The notes beneath the pieces were generated by a model. That model did not search any database. It was not told where the DNA came from and saw only the letters and a program-made list of their open reading frames with translations. From CAZCSH01 sp964501545 (lineage in GTDB: Bacteria; Patescibacteriota; Minisyncoccia; Minisyncoccales; RBG-13-42-11), in assembly GCA_964501545.1 (NCBI GenBank), contig CAZCSH010000019.1, positions 1 to 12,260 on the forward strand: a stretch of 12,260 nucleotides of DNA, read 5' to 3'. This document shows, in pieces, positions 5,182-12,260 of this stretch. The position numbers were made by a program, and so were the translations under genes. The number at the start of each line of letters is the position of its first letter. The first letter of the stretch is position 1.

Positions 5182-6027
5182 ATGAATAGATTCCTGATAT
5201 ATTTTATAAAATTTTTGAAAAATCTATCTTCAATATTTCAATCAAAGGAGCTATCTTTAAAGTTGCCCTCAAAAGAAGATTCAAACATACATCCAACAGA
5301 GCAGAAGATGCCTTCTCAAATTAAGATAGTAGATGCTCCAAACGAAGTAATCGATATCATGCCTATGACCAAAAATGTCAGTAATAAGATTCTTTGGAAA
5401 GAATTAACGCCCGAAAATTATTTCAAGCAAGAATTTCAAAAAGAATTAATTGTTTTACATTTTACCGCTGGCCATAAATGGGAGCACGCATACGATAAAT
5501 TCTTAACAGCTCCTCAGAAGCTTGGTTATCGCATGGCTATTCCATTCATTGTCGATAAAAAAGGACCAAAATATTTCATTCAACTTTTTAATGAGAAATA
5601 TTGGGCATATCATTTAGCTATTGAAAGCGTCGAGCATAGTAGAAATTGGGCGAATGATAAACGCTCCATAGCGATTGAGATTGTCAATATCGGACCAGTA
5701 CGTTTAAATGATGGAATATGGAAAGATTATTACGGAAATATACAGTCTGCTAACGATATTGTGCAGGGCAGAAATAAAGATGCTGATGGTTCCGTTAAAT
5801 TTCCCGATGAACAAGTCGAAGCCGTCTGTCGTCTTGTTAATCACCTTTGTGATAAATTTAATATTCCTCGGCAAGTTCCCCAAAATAAAATCTCCTTTCA
5901 GTTGCCCGAAATTGGATACTTCAAAGGCATAACGACTCACGAGATGTTTAGGGGTGATAAATATGATATGGGGATCGCTTGGCCGTGGGAGAAAATGATA
6001 GAGAAATGTAATCTAAAAGAAGTTTAA
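5182..6027 (+). CDS. N-acetylmuramoyl-L-alanine amidase (Amidase_2 / PGRP fold)
   Basis: This predicted zinc amidase would cleave the bond between N-acetylmuramic acid and L-alanine in peptidoglycan. From ATG 5182 it has 281 residues. Expected zinc ligands are His93 in LHFTAG, His253 in THEMFRGD and Asp262 in DMGIAWPW; the conserved IEIVN segment (Glu166) is also present. A short hydrophobic, basic N-terminus (FLIYFIKFLKNL) may be a membrane anchor or a poor signal sequence, and residues about 20-65 look like a flexible linker. A TTG at 5167 would add five residues; I prefer the ATG, and neither has a clear ribosome site. It follows the protease fragment by about 80 bases in the same direction. 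It could be a cell-wall remodelling enzyme, a lysin acting on neighbouring cells, or a phage-derived endolysin; no other phage genes are seen. Confidence 0.8.
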   Translation: MNRFLIYFIKFLKNLSSIFQSKELSLKLPSKEDSNIHPTEQKMPSQIKIVDAPNEVIDIMPMTKNVSNKILWKELTPENYFKQEFQKELIVLHFTAGHKWEHAYDKFLTAPQKLGYRMAIPFIVDKKGPKYFIQLFNEKYWAYHLAIESVEHSRNWANDKRSIAIEIVNIGPVRLNDGIWKDYYGNIQSANDIVQGRNKDADGSVKFPDEQVEAVCRLVNHLCDKFNIPRQVPQNKISFQLPEIGYFKGITTHEMFRGDKYDMGIAWPWEKMIEKCNLKEV

Positions 6028-6094
6028 TTAGAGTAAGGTGTGTATAAAATTTTCCCCGGTTGCTGTTCTGCAAAGTAAGGCTGCGAATTTCTGC

Positions 6095-6110
6095 CCGTCG
6101 CCCGCGACGG
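6095..6110. repeat. GC-rich hairpin between the amidase and PlsY-FakA-FakB genes
   Basis: CCGTCG (6095-6100) pairs with CGACGG (6105-6110) around a CCCG tetraloop. It lies inside a CG-rich tract (about 6080-6140) that contrasts with the AT-rich genes around it, and TTCTG/CAGAA words flank it. No T-run follows. It may be a dispersed palindrome or part of a weak terminator. Nothing else in 6028-6180 looks coding. Confidence 0.4.
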
Positions 6111-6185
6111 ACAGTCAGTCAGAATCCGGATTTTGCTCGTAATGGGTTCTAACTTTTTCCAGTAAACACCACAAAAAAATGGTAT

Positions 6186-6191
6186 TATAAT
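6186..6191 (+). promoter_or_regulatory. -10 box placed almost on the start codon (near-leaderless transcript)
   Basis: TATAAT at 6186-6191 lies only three bases before ATG 6195. TAAACA at 6163-6168 is a 4/6 match to a -35 box with 17-base spacing. A start site at the usual distance would fall at or just past the ATG, so the mRNA would be leaderless or begin inside the first codons. If so, a real start may lie further upstream or translation may use a later codon. Confidence 0.45.
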
Positions 6192-6194
6192 TTA

Positions 6195-8750
6195 ATGTCA
6201 GGATTTCTCTGGATAATTGTTAGCTATCTATTGGGTTCTTTTCCTTCGGGCTATATTTTCTCTCGTCTTGCGGGCAAGGACATTCTCAAGGTTGGCTGGC
6301 GAAAAACATCAGGCTCCAATGTTTTTAAAAATGTTGGTAAATGGCAGGGGGTAGCTACAGGTCTCTTAGATGTAGCCAAAGGTTATTTGGCAGTAGATTT
6401 AGCCCAGAAACTGGGCTTTTCTTCTGAAATTCAGGCTTTGTCTGGGGTGGCTGCAGTTACCGGGCACAATTGGTCAGTCTTTTTAAAACTAGCTGGAGGA
6501 AGAGGAATTGGCACCTTTATCGGTGCTTTTTTAGCTTTATCCCCCAAACTCCTTGGTTTTTCTGTCATTCCCCTTGTTGTTTTAGCGGCTGTTTGGGATG
6601 CAGCCATTGGCACCATTTTCTTTTTGTTAGTTGCTATTTCTTTGGCTTGGTATTTCAATCAATTTGAAACAGTAGGTTTCTTTGTATCCTTGTCTTTGCT
6701 CCCTATTTTCCTAAAAAGACTCAGCCCGATTGAGGAAATCAAAAAGATTCAGTTCAAACTCATTCTAATCAGAAACCGCTTGCTCTTTGATGATGAGAAA
6801 CCCCATTTTAAGTGGAGATTTCAAAAAACCAGTAAAATCATAAAGCCAATTACCAGCACCCTAATGGCTCCCCCAAAAGCGGGTTGGAAGGTAGCCAAAC
6901 AAGGAATGGAACTTGCTAAAAAGCCTCTTGAGAAGCTGGTTTCCCGAGAGCCGGAAAGGGTAGTGACAGAACTCAAACCAGATGATTTTAAAAAGATGAT
7001 GATAGCTGCTGCCAAAAAGATTGTTTTCCACCAGGAAGAAATTAACAAAATCAATGTCTTTCCAGTGGCTGACAAAGATACGGGCTACAATTTAGCAGCT
7101 ACCTTATTAGGCATAGAAGGAGTGGTTTCCAAAAGAGAATATTCTGACTTTAGGGGGCTAGCCCAAGATATGAAGACAGCTGTGATGGTAAATGCCAGAG
7201 GGAATGCTGGCATAATCTATACCGGCTACCTGGTTGAAGTTTTAGATAGAATAAAACACTTAGAAACAGTGGATGCCTTTCACTTTTCTTTCGCCCTCCA
7301 AAAGGGAATAAAAGCAGCCAGAGACTCTATTGCTGAACCTGTTGAAGGGACTATTTTAGATGTTACCCGAGCTGCTGGCGAAAGATCGTTTGAGGTAGTA
7401 AAAGAAAAAAAAGAAAAGAATATAATAAGGATTTTAGAAGAAGCTTTGAAAGAAAGCGAAACTGCTTTAAAAGAAACTAAGAATAAACTTGAGGTTTTAA
7501 AGAGAAACAATGTGGTCGATGCCGGAGCTTTGGGTTTTGTTAAAATTTTGGAAGCTTGGCTAGAGAACTTAAAAGGCCAAATCCCAGAACCAGAAAGAGA
7601 AACCAAAACCACAATCCCCACTCCCGAGATTCTAGCAGCCGAACCCTTAAAGTATCCTTATGAGGTGGTTTTGAGTTTTCAGAAAAAAGGAGAGATAACC
7701 GTTGAGAGAGTGAAAGAAGAACTCTCTTCTTTAGGAGACAGTTTAGATGTTATTGAGGCAGATGAGAAGATAAAACTTCACATTCATACAGATAGACCGA
7801 AAGCCGTGATAGAAAAGTTCAAAGATTTGCCAGAGTTTGAAGAGAGAACAGAAGATATGGCAAAGCAATTAAAAGAGACAGAAAAGAAACCTCTGGGTTT
7901 GGTAGTGGATGAGATAGCTGAACTACCAAGAGAGTTTGTGCAAAAATATGAGATGGAAGAAGTGAAATACACCACCCGCTTTCCTGATGGAGAGGTAATT
8001 GATAGAGAGGAGGACATTTATTCTAAGATGAGAGAAGCTCTCAGGCTAAAACGCCCCTTGCCGACGACTTCCGCTCCTTCCTTCCAGGAGTTTTTAAGAG
8101 CCTATGAAAAAGCCTTTGAGAAGTTTAAAGAGGTTTTGGTCATTACCATCTGTTCCAAACTTTCTGGGGCTTACAGTTCTGCCAGAATAGCCCGCTCTAC
8201 TTATAAGAAACCCAAGAAGCTTAAGTTTTATGTTTTTGATAGTTTTACCGCAGAAGTAGCTGAGGGTTTAATTGCTCTTCGCGCTCAAGAGCTGATATCC
8301 CAAGGCAAGACTAAAGAAAAGGTTATAAAGGAGCTGGAAGAGTTTTGTCCAAAAGTGGTCTTAATTGGCTGTTTGGATGATCTAAGATACGTGGTTCGAG
8401 GCGGCCGGTTTAAGTTACCAGGAATATTACTTGGCCCCATTTCCTTTGTCCAAAAACTAGGTCTAAGGCTATTGATTGAGTTGAGGAATGGCAGGATTAG
8501 GTTCTTGGGAGTCAGGCTTGGCAGAGATACTGCCAAAATCTTAACCAAAGAAGTTGAGCTGCAAAAAGGGAAAGATAAATTAAGAGTTGCCTTAGCTCAT
8601 GCTGACAACCCAAAAGGATTAGAAAGGTTAAATCAAGAGTTAGAAAAGATTCCTGATTTGGAGATTGCTTTTTCAGCTTCTGTTTCGCCTGTTATTGGCA
8701 CTCATACAGGACCGGGAGCTTTAGTTGTTGCTTTTCATCCTCTCGAGTGA
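6195..8750 (+). CDS. Tripartite fusion: PlsY acyltransferase, FakA-like kinase and FakB/DegV fatty-acid-binding protein
   Basis: An 851-residue protein with three parts. Residues 1-195 are a multi-spanning PlsY-like glycerol-3-phosphate acyltransferase (GSFPSGY 14-20; GHNWSVFLKLAGGRG 90-104). Residues 196-258 are a basic linker. Residues about 259-560 resemble FakA/DAK2: NVFPVADKDTGYN with Asp293 and Asp295 for Mg-ATP, ARGNAG 334-339, EGTILDV 384-390, VVDAGALG 440-447, and HIH with His529 and His531. Residues about 565-851 are DegV/FakB: TTSAPSF 624-630, SKLSGAY 654-660, RGGRF 735-739, GTHTGPG 835-841. In firmicutes FakB holds a fatty acid, FakA phosphorylates it, and PlsY transfers the acyl group to glycerol-3-phosphate; here all steps share one chain, probably at the membrane. 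PlsY motif 2 is altered (GWRKTSGSN where GSGNIGATN is usual), so acceptor or activity may differ. Confidence 0.9.
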   Translation: MSGFLWIIVSYLLGSFPSGYIFSRLAGKDILKVGWRKTSGSNVFKNVGKWQGVATGLLDVAKGYLAVDLAQKLGFSSEIQALSGVAAVTGHNWSVFLKLAGGRGIGTFIGAFLALSPKLLGFSVIPLVVLAAVWDAAIGTIFFLLVAISLAWYFNQFETVGFFVSLSLLPIFLKRLSPIEEIKKIQFKLILIRNRLLFDDEKPHFKWRFQKTSKIIKPITSTLMAPPKAGWKVAKQGMELAKKPLEKLVSREPERVVTELKPDDFKKMMIAAAKKIVFHQEEINKINVFPVADKDTGYNLAATLLGIEGVVSKREYSDFRGLAQDMKTAVMVNARGNAGIIYTGYLVEVLDRIKHLETVDAFHFSFALQKGIKAARDSIAEPVEGTILDVTRAAGERSFEVVKEKKEKNIIRILEEALKESETALKETKNKLEVLKRNNVVDAGALGFVKILEAWLENLKGQIPEPERETKTTIPTPEILAAEPLKYPYEVVLSFQKKGEITVERVKEELSSLGDSLDVIEADEKIKLHIHTDRPKAVIEKFKDLPEFEERTEDMAKQLKETEKKPLGLVVDEIAELPREFVQKYEMEEVKYTTRFPDGEVIDREEDIYSKMREALRLKRPLPTTSAPSFQEFLRAYEKAFEKFKEVLVITICSKLSGAYSSARIARSTYKKPKKLKFYVFDSFTAEVAEGLIALRAQELISQGKTKEKVIKELEEFCPKVVLIGCLDDLRYVVRGGRFKLPGILLGPISFVQKLGLRLLIELRNGRIRFLGVRLGRDTAKILTKEVELQKGKDKLRVALAHADNPKGLERLNQELEKIPDLEIAFSASVSPVIGTHTGPGALVVAFHPLE

Positions 8751-8764
8751 TAACGAAGAGAGAA

Positions 8765-8784
8765 GAAGAGGATTTATCCTCTTC
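8765..8784 (+). terminator. Hairpin after the PlsY-FakA-FakB gene
   Basis: GAAGAGGA (8765-8772) pairs perfectly with TCCTCTTC (8777-8784) around a TTTA loop, 14 bases after the stop codon. It is well placed to end the upstream transcript, but the following sequence (GCCCTATT) lacks a good T-run, so termination may be inefficient. Confidence 0.5.
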
Positions 8785-8861
8785 GCCCTATTGACCCCGT
8801 ATAAAAATTCATGAAACTAATTCTTTCACTAATAATTATGCGCGTAAAATTTCTAACGGGG

Positions 8862-8889
8862 TTGACAGCTGATTTGGATTTGCTAAACT
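8862..8889 (+). promoter_or_regulatory. Promoter of nusA-hppA
   Basis: A consensus -35 box TTGACA (8862-8867) is followed after 16 bases by TAAACT (8884-8889), a 4/6 match to the -10 consensus. Transcription would begin near 8896. ACGGGGT (8856-8862), overlapping the -35 box, is complementary to ACCCCGT (8794-8800); the 55-base separation makes a joint operator speculative. Confidence 0.55.
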
Positions 8890-8895
8890 GAGCTT

Positions 8896-8920
8896 AGTCC
8901 GCCAAGTTGCGGACTTCTTT
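8896..8920 (+). terminator. Leader hairpin with T-rich tail ahead of nusA: possible attenuator
   Basis: AGTCCGC (8896-8902) pairs perfectly with GCGGACT (8909-8915) around a six-base loop, followed by TCTTT. It sits between the predicted promoter and ATG 8930 and has the form of an intrinsic terminator. NusA is known to stimulate intrinsic termination, so a leader terminator could give negative feedback. The hairpin would start at about +1, however, which may instead mark it as a 5' stabilising structure or as a terminator for transcripts from further upstream. Confidence 0.5.
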
Positions 8921-8929
8921 AATAAAAAT

Positions 8930-10150
8930 ATGGATATCAAATCTTTTGCATCTGCCCTAGCCCAAATCTCAGAGGAAAAGGGGATAAAGCCTGAGAAGGT
9001 TTTGGAAACGATTGAAATGGCAATAGCTGCCGCCTACAAAAAAGATTATGGCAAGAAGGGCCAGGTTATTAAAGCAAAGCTTGATCCAGAATCAGGAAAG
9101 GTTAAGTTCTGGCAAGTAAAACAAGTTGTGATGGAAGACATGATTTATTCTGAAACCGAGCTTTCAGAAATGAAAGCGAAGGTGGAAAAGAAGGCGGAGC
9201 CTTCTTTGACAGAGGAGTCTGGAGATGACCAGAAGATACGCTTTAACCCAGAAAGACACATTCTGGAAGCTGAAGCTAAAAAAATAAAACCAAAGATAAA
9301 AGCGGGAGAAGAGCTGGAAATAGCTCTGACAGCTAAACAGGATTACGGCCGAATTGCCGCTCAAACTGCCAAACAAGTTATTATGCAGCAAATAAGAGAA
9401 GCTGAAAAAGAAAGCATTATGGAGGAGTATAAGTCAAAAGAAGGAGAAATTATTTCAGGCATTGTCCAGAGGATTGAGGGGAGGAATATTTTCTTGGACA
9501 TTGGTAAGACCCTGGGTATTCTGCCCAAAGAAGAGCAGGTGCCAGGAGAGTTTTATCGTCCAGGCCAAAGGCTTAGAGTTTTTATCTTAAAAGTAGAAGA
9601 AACTCCAAGAGGGCCCTCCATCTTTTTGTCCAGAGCTTATCCTAAACTGGTTTCCAAACTCTTTGAACTGGAAGTGCCAGAAATAGCGGCCGACCAAGTC
9701 CAGATTAAATCTATTGCCAGGGAAGCAGGCTCTCGTTCCAAGGTTGCGGTCTGGAGCCAAGAAGAAGGCATGGATGCAATAGGCAGTGCGGTTGGGCAGA
9801 AAGGAACGAGGGTTATGGCAGTTATCAATGAACTAGGAGGGGAAAAGATAGATATTATTGAGTATTCAGACGATCCAGAAAAGTATATAGCCAACGCTCT
9901 CTCTCCAGCTAAAGTCTTGGAGGTGAAGATTATGCCAAAGAACAAAGCCTTTGCCATAGTCCCAGAAGATCAGCTGTCTTTAGCCATTGGCAAAGAGGGG
10001 CAGAATGTGAGGCTGGCAGCCAAACTAACCGGTTGGAAGATAGACGTCAAAGCAGAAGGAGCTCCGACAGAAGAGTTAGAGGAAAAACCCAAAAAAGAAA
10101 AAAAGAAAGCAGAGAAAGTCGAGAAAGAAAAAGAGAAGAAAACAAAATAA
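8930..10150 (+). CDS. nusA: Transcription termination/antitermination factor NusA
   Basis: NusA binds RNA polymerase and nascent RNA and modulates pausing, intrinsic termination and antitermination. The 406-residue protein shows the standard order: an N-terminal polymerase-binding domain (1-165; ALAQISEEKGI, AIAAAYKKDYG), an S1 RNA-binding domain (about 170-235; GEIISGIVQRIEGRNIFLDIG), then two KH domains (about 265-375; GSRSKVAV, DAIGSAVGQKGTR and LAIGKEGQNVRLAA). It lacks the acidic repeats of E. coli NusA and ends in a Lys/Glu-rich tail (about 380-406). The start ATG follows an AT-rich leader with no Shine-Dalgarno. In many bacteria nusA is grouped with rimP and infB; neither is adjacent here. 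The pyrophosphatase gene follows after 5 bases. Confidence 0.95.
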   Translation: MDIKSFASALAQISEEKGIKPEKVLETIEMAIAAAYKKDYGKKGQVIKAKLDPESGKVKFWQVKQVVMEDMIYSETELSEMKAKVEKKAEPSLTEESGDDQKIRFNPERHILEAEAKKIKPKIKAGEELEIALTAKQDYGRIAAQTAKQVIMQQIREAEKESIMEEYKSKEGEIISGIVQRIEGRNIFLDIGKTLGILPKEEQVPGEFYRPGQRLRVFILKVEETPRGPSIFLSRAYPKLVSKLFELEVPEIAADQVQIKSIAREAGSRSKVAVWSQEEGMDAIGSAVGQKGTRVMAVINELGGEKIDIIEYSDDPEKYIANALSPAKVLEVKIMPKNKAFAIVPEDQLSLAIGKEGQNVRLAAKLTGWKIDVKAEGAPTEELEEKPKKEKKKAEKVEKEKEKKTK

Positions 10151-10155
10151 GAACC

Positions 10156-12138
10156 ATGTTGTTAATTCCCATAGTTGTTTCCATCTTTTCTCTGGTTTTT
10201 GCTTACTTCTTGATTCAAGAAGTGAAAAAAGCTCCCTCTGGCTCAGGGAAAATGGTAGAAATTTCCCAGGCTATTCGGCAAGGAGCCATATCCTATCTAA
10301 GGCGCCAGAATAAGACAGTAGCCATTGTTGCTGTTTTTTTGTTTTTTATTCTTTTAATAGCTTTCAATTTTAAAACTGCTCTTGGTTTTTTAATCGGGGC
10401 TCTGGCTTCCGGCCTTTCTGGTTTTGTCGGGATGATGGTCTCAACCCAGGCTAATGTTAAGGTGGCAGAATCGACTAAGAAAGGGTTAAAAGAGGCTCTT
10501 AACCTCTCTTTTAAAGGAGGAGCAGTTACTGGATTTTTAGTGGTGGGCTTGGGATTGCTTTCTGTTTCTGGACTTTACTTTTTAACCAGAGACTTAACTG
10601 CTTTAGTGGCTTTGGGCTTCGGGGGGAGTCTTATTTCTGTTTTTGCCAGACTGGGTGGCGGCATTTATACCAAAGCTGCTGATGTTGGAGCTGACCTGGT
10701 AGGTAAAGTGGAGCAAGGTATTCCTGAAGACGACCCAAGAAACCCAGCAGTTATTGCTGACCTGGTGGGAGACAATGTTGGAGATTGCGCTGGCATGGCA
10801 GCCGACCTTTTTGAAACTTATGTGGTAACTATGGTAGCAGCTATTGTTTTGGGAGGACTGCTTTTTCCCAATTTGGGTGAATCCATACTTTTGCCTTTAA
10901 TTCTGGGCTCAGTTGCCCTTTTGGCCTGCATTATTGCCACTTTTCTGGTCAGGTTGCCCAAGAACCAATCCGTCATTGCTGCTCTTTATCAAGGATTAAT
11001 TGGAGCTGCGGTTTTGGCAGCTTTAGGATTTATCCCGGTTATCCTTCAGTTTAGTTCAGGGTTTAAGGTTTCTTTCTTCAATCTCTACCTGCCTGCTTTA
11101 ATTGGGCTTTTGGTGGCAGGTGGCATGTTCTTAATTACTGAGTTCTTTACCTCAAAGAAATATTCTCCTGTCCAGTCTATTGCCAAAGCCTCTCAATCAG
11201 GACATGGAACCAATATTATAGCTGGCCTTTCAGTAGGGATGAAAGCTACCTTGCTGCCCGTGGTTTTAATTTCCTTTGCTATTTTAATCAGTTTCTGGCT
11301 GGGAAACATGTATGGTCTGGCAATAGCTGCAGTTTCTATGCTTTCTTTAGCAGGCTTGATTGTGGCTTTGGATTCTTACGGTCCTATTACTGATAATGCA
11401 GCCGGTATTTCTGAGATGGCAGGTTTGTCAGAAGAGAACAGAAAGGTGGCTGATTCTCTGGATTCAGTTGGCAATACTACAAAAGCTGTGACCAAAGGCT
11501 ATGCTATAGCTTCAGCAGGTTTAGCTGCTCTTGTACTTTTTTCTGCTTATACCCAGAAACTCTTGGATTTAGGGCAGCAGGTTAAGTTTTGTTTAGAAGA
11601 CCCAAAGGTTTTAGTGGGCTTATTGGCAGGGGGTCTGGTAGCTTACTATTTTGCTGCTCTTTCCATGGAGTCTGTAGGAAAAGCTGCGGCTAAAGTAGTA
11701 GAAGAGGTTAGAAGACAATTTAGAGAAATAAAAGGGTTAATGGAAGGAACAGCTAAGGCAGATTACTCGAGCTGTGTTGATATTGTGACCAAAGCTGCTC
11801 TGAAAGAAATGATAATTCCTGCTTTGTTACCGGTTGTTTTCCCGATCATCATTGGTGTTCTCTTGGGGCCCAAAGGCCTGGGAGGATTATTAATTGGCTC
11901 AATAATTGTGGGCATCTTCTTAGCTATTCAAATGACTTCTGGAGGCGCAGCTTGGGATAATGCCAAAAAATATATTGAAGAAGGGAACTTAGGAGGCAAA
12001 GGTTCTTTTGCTCACCAGGCAGCTGTTACCGGCGACACGGTCGGGGATCCCAGTAAAGATACTGCTGGTCCCGCTCTCAACCCAATGATTAAAGTCTTGA
12101 ATATTGTTGCTTTACTAATTGTTAGTTTTTTGGTTTAA
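10156..12138 (+). CDS. hppA: Membrane-bound proton-pumping pyrophosphatase, K+-independent type
   Basis: This integral membrane enzyme couples hydrolysis of pyrophosphate to cation export. From ATG 10156 it has 660 residues, near the short end of the family, and many hydrophobic helices. Signature regions are present: DVGADLVGKVE (176-186), the acidic DNVGDCAGMAADLFE (206-220), DSYGPITDNA (407-416) and TGDTVGDPSKD (626-635). In GNTTKAVTKG (439-448) the family's K+-selectivity position is Lys444, with Thr three residues later; this is the signature of K+-independent enzymes, which are known as proton pumps. The usual Phe in GDTVGDPFKD is Ser here. The frame stays open back to 10033 inside nusA, but the extra 41 residues are very Arg/Lys/Glu-rich and are the nusA tail read in another frame, so I start at 10156. 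It probably shares the nusA transcript. Confidence 0.94.
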   Translation: MLLIPIVVSIFSLVFAYFLIQEVKKAPSGSGKMVEISQAIRQGAISYLRRQNKTVAIVAVFLFFILLIAFNFKTALGFLIGALASGLSGFVGMMVSTQANVKVAESTKKGLKEALNLSFKGGAVTGFLVVGLGLLSVSGLYFLTRDLTALVALGFGGSLISVFARLGGGIYTKAADVGADLVGKVEQGIPEDDPRNPAVIADLVGDNVGDCAGMAADLFETYVVTMVAAIVLGGLLFPNLGESILLPLILGSVALLACIIATFLVRLPKNQSVIAALYQGLIGAAVLAALGFIPVILQFSSGFKVSFFNLYLPALIGLLVAGGMFLITEFFTSKKYSPVQSIAKASQSGHGTNIIAGLSVGMKATLLPVVLISFAILISFWLGNMYGLAIAAVSMLSLAGLIVALDSYGPITDNAAGISEMAGLSEENRKVADSLDSVGNTTKAVTKGYAIASAGLAALVLFSAYTQKLLDLGQQVKFCLEDPKVLVGLLAGGLVAYYFAALSMESVGKAAAKVVEEVRRQFREIKGLMEGTAKADYSSCVDIVTKAALKEMIIPALLPVVFPIIIGVLLGPKGLGGLLIGSIIVGIFLAIQMTSGGAAWDNAKKYIEEGNLGGKGSFAHQAAVTGDTVGDPSKDTAGPALNPMIKVLNIVALLIVSFLV

Positions 12139-12199
12139 TGGATATAGACGAAAAAGAGGAAGCTTCAGCTTCATTTACCCGAACGCAGTGAAGGGTGAA

Positions 12200-12217
12200 A
12201 AAGAGGCTTGCCTCTTT
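12200..12217 (+). terminator. Hairpin downstream of the pyrophosphatase gene
   Basis: AAAGAGG (12200-12206) pairs perfectly with CCTCTTT (12211-12217) around CTTG, about 60 bases after the stop codon. It is a reasonable end for the nusA-hppA transcript, although only three T residues, already in the stem, follow the GC part. Confidence 0.45.
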
Positions 12218-12237
12218 GACTCCACCCGTGTTTGCTC

Positions 12238-12257
12238 AATGAAATATTTATTTCATT
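12238..12257. repeat. AT-rich palindrome at the right edge
   Basis: AATGAAAT (12238-12245) is complementary to ATTTCATT (12250-12257) around ATTT. It contains an ATG at 12239 that opens a frame running off the window; with so few codons no gene can be claimed. It may be a second terminator-like or operator element. Confidence 0.3.
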
Positions 12258-12260
12258 TCG

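Noticed and set aside
10033..10155. A 41-residue N-terminal extension of the pyrophosphatase overlapping nusA
   Set aside because: The residues are the Lys/Glu codons of the nusA tail read out of frame, are strongly charged, and do not resemble the membrane N-terminus of the family.
12138..12191. Seventeen-codon open frame overlapping the pyrophosphatase stop (TAATG)
   Set aside because: It is very short, low-complexity and runs into hairpin sequence; nothing indicates translation.
1..12260. CRISPR array, insertion sequence or integrase
   Set aside because: No regularly spaced direct repeats and no transposase- or recombinase-like protein were found; the repeats seen are isolated hairpins.

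Overview
The window is AT-rich and carries five housekeeping-type genes, two tRNA genes and, between them, a block of accessory genes. Several traits fit a small-genome bacterium of the Candidate Phyla Radiation (Patescibacteria, Parcubacteria-like): tRNA genes lacking an encoded CCA, few or no Shine-Dalgarno sequences, Lys/Glu-rich proteins, structured intergenic elements, and a lipid-scavenging fusion protein in place of separate genes. This placement is inference; no marker gene such as 16S rRNA is present.

Layout. 1-136: two hairpins ahead of a CCA-adding enzyme gene (137-1594). 1595-1765: a strongly structured non-coding element. 1766-1914: tRNA-Pro(CGG) and tRNA-Ala(CGC), both needing CCA addition by an enzyme such as the one just upstream. 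1933-6027: the accessory block. It holds a TaqI-family restriction endonuclease (+). Tail-to-tail with it is a LexA-like repressor fused to a beta-class DNA methyltransferase (-). Divergent from that is an intracellular trypsin-like protease (+) with an in-frame TAA near its end, followed by a peptidoglycan amidase (+). 6195-8750: one 851-residue protein joining a PlsY acyltransferase domain to FakA-like and FakB/DegV-like fatty-acid kinase parts. 8862-8929: a nusA promoter and leader hairpin. 8930-12138: nusA and, 5 bases later, a membrane pyrophosphatase of the K+-independent, proton-pumping type. 12139-12260: small hairpins.

How the genes may work together. The restriction enzyme, the LexA-methyltransferase and possibly the protease look like one restriction-modification locus with a built-in damage sensor. 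The repressor part keeps the LexA cleavage site and the Ser/Lys dyad, so DNA breaks could trigger self-cleavage and raise methyltransferase and protease expression. The PlsY-FakA-FakB fusion places consecutive steps of exogenous fatty-acid use on one membrane-anchored chain: fatty acid binding, phosphorylation to acyl-phosphate, and transfer to glycerol-3-phosphate. Both models come from domain content and gene order only.

The most notable items are the LexA-methyltransferase fusion opposite a TaqI-family nuclease, the three-part lipid fusion with a rewritten PlsY motif, the internal TAA in the protease, the folded element at 1598-1731, and a tRNA-Pro with both partners of the 18-55 elbow pair changed.
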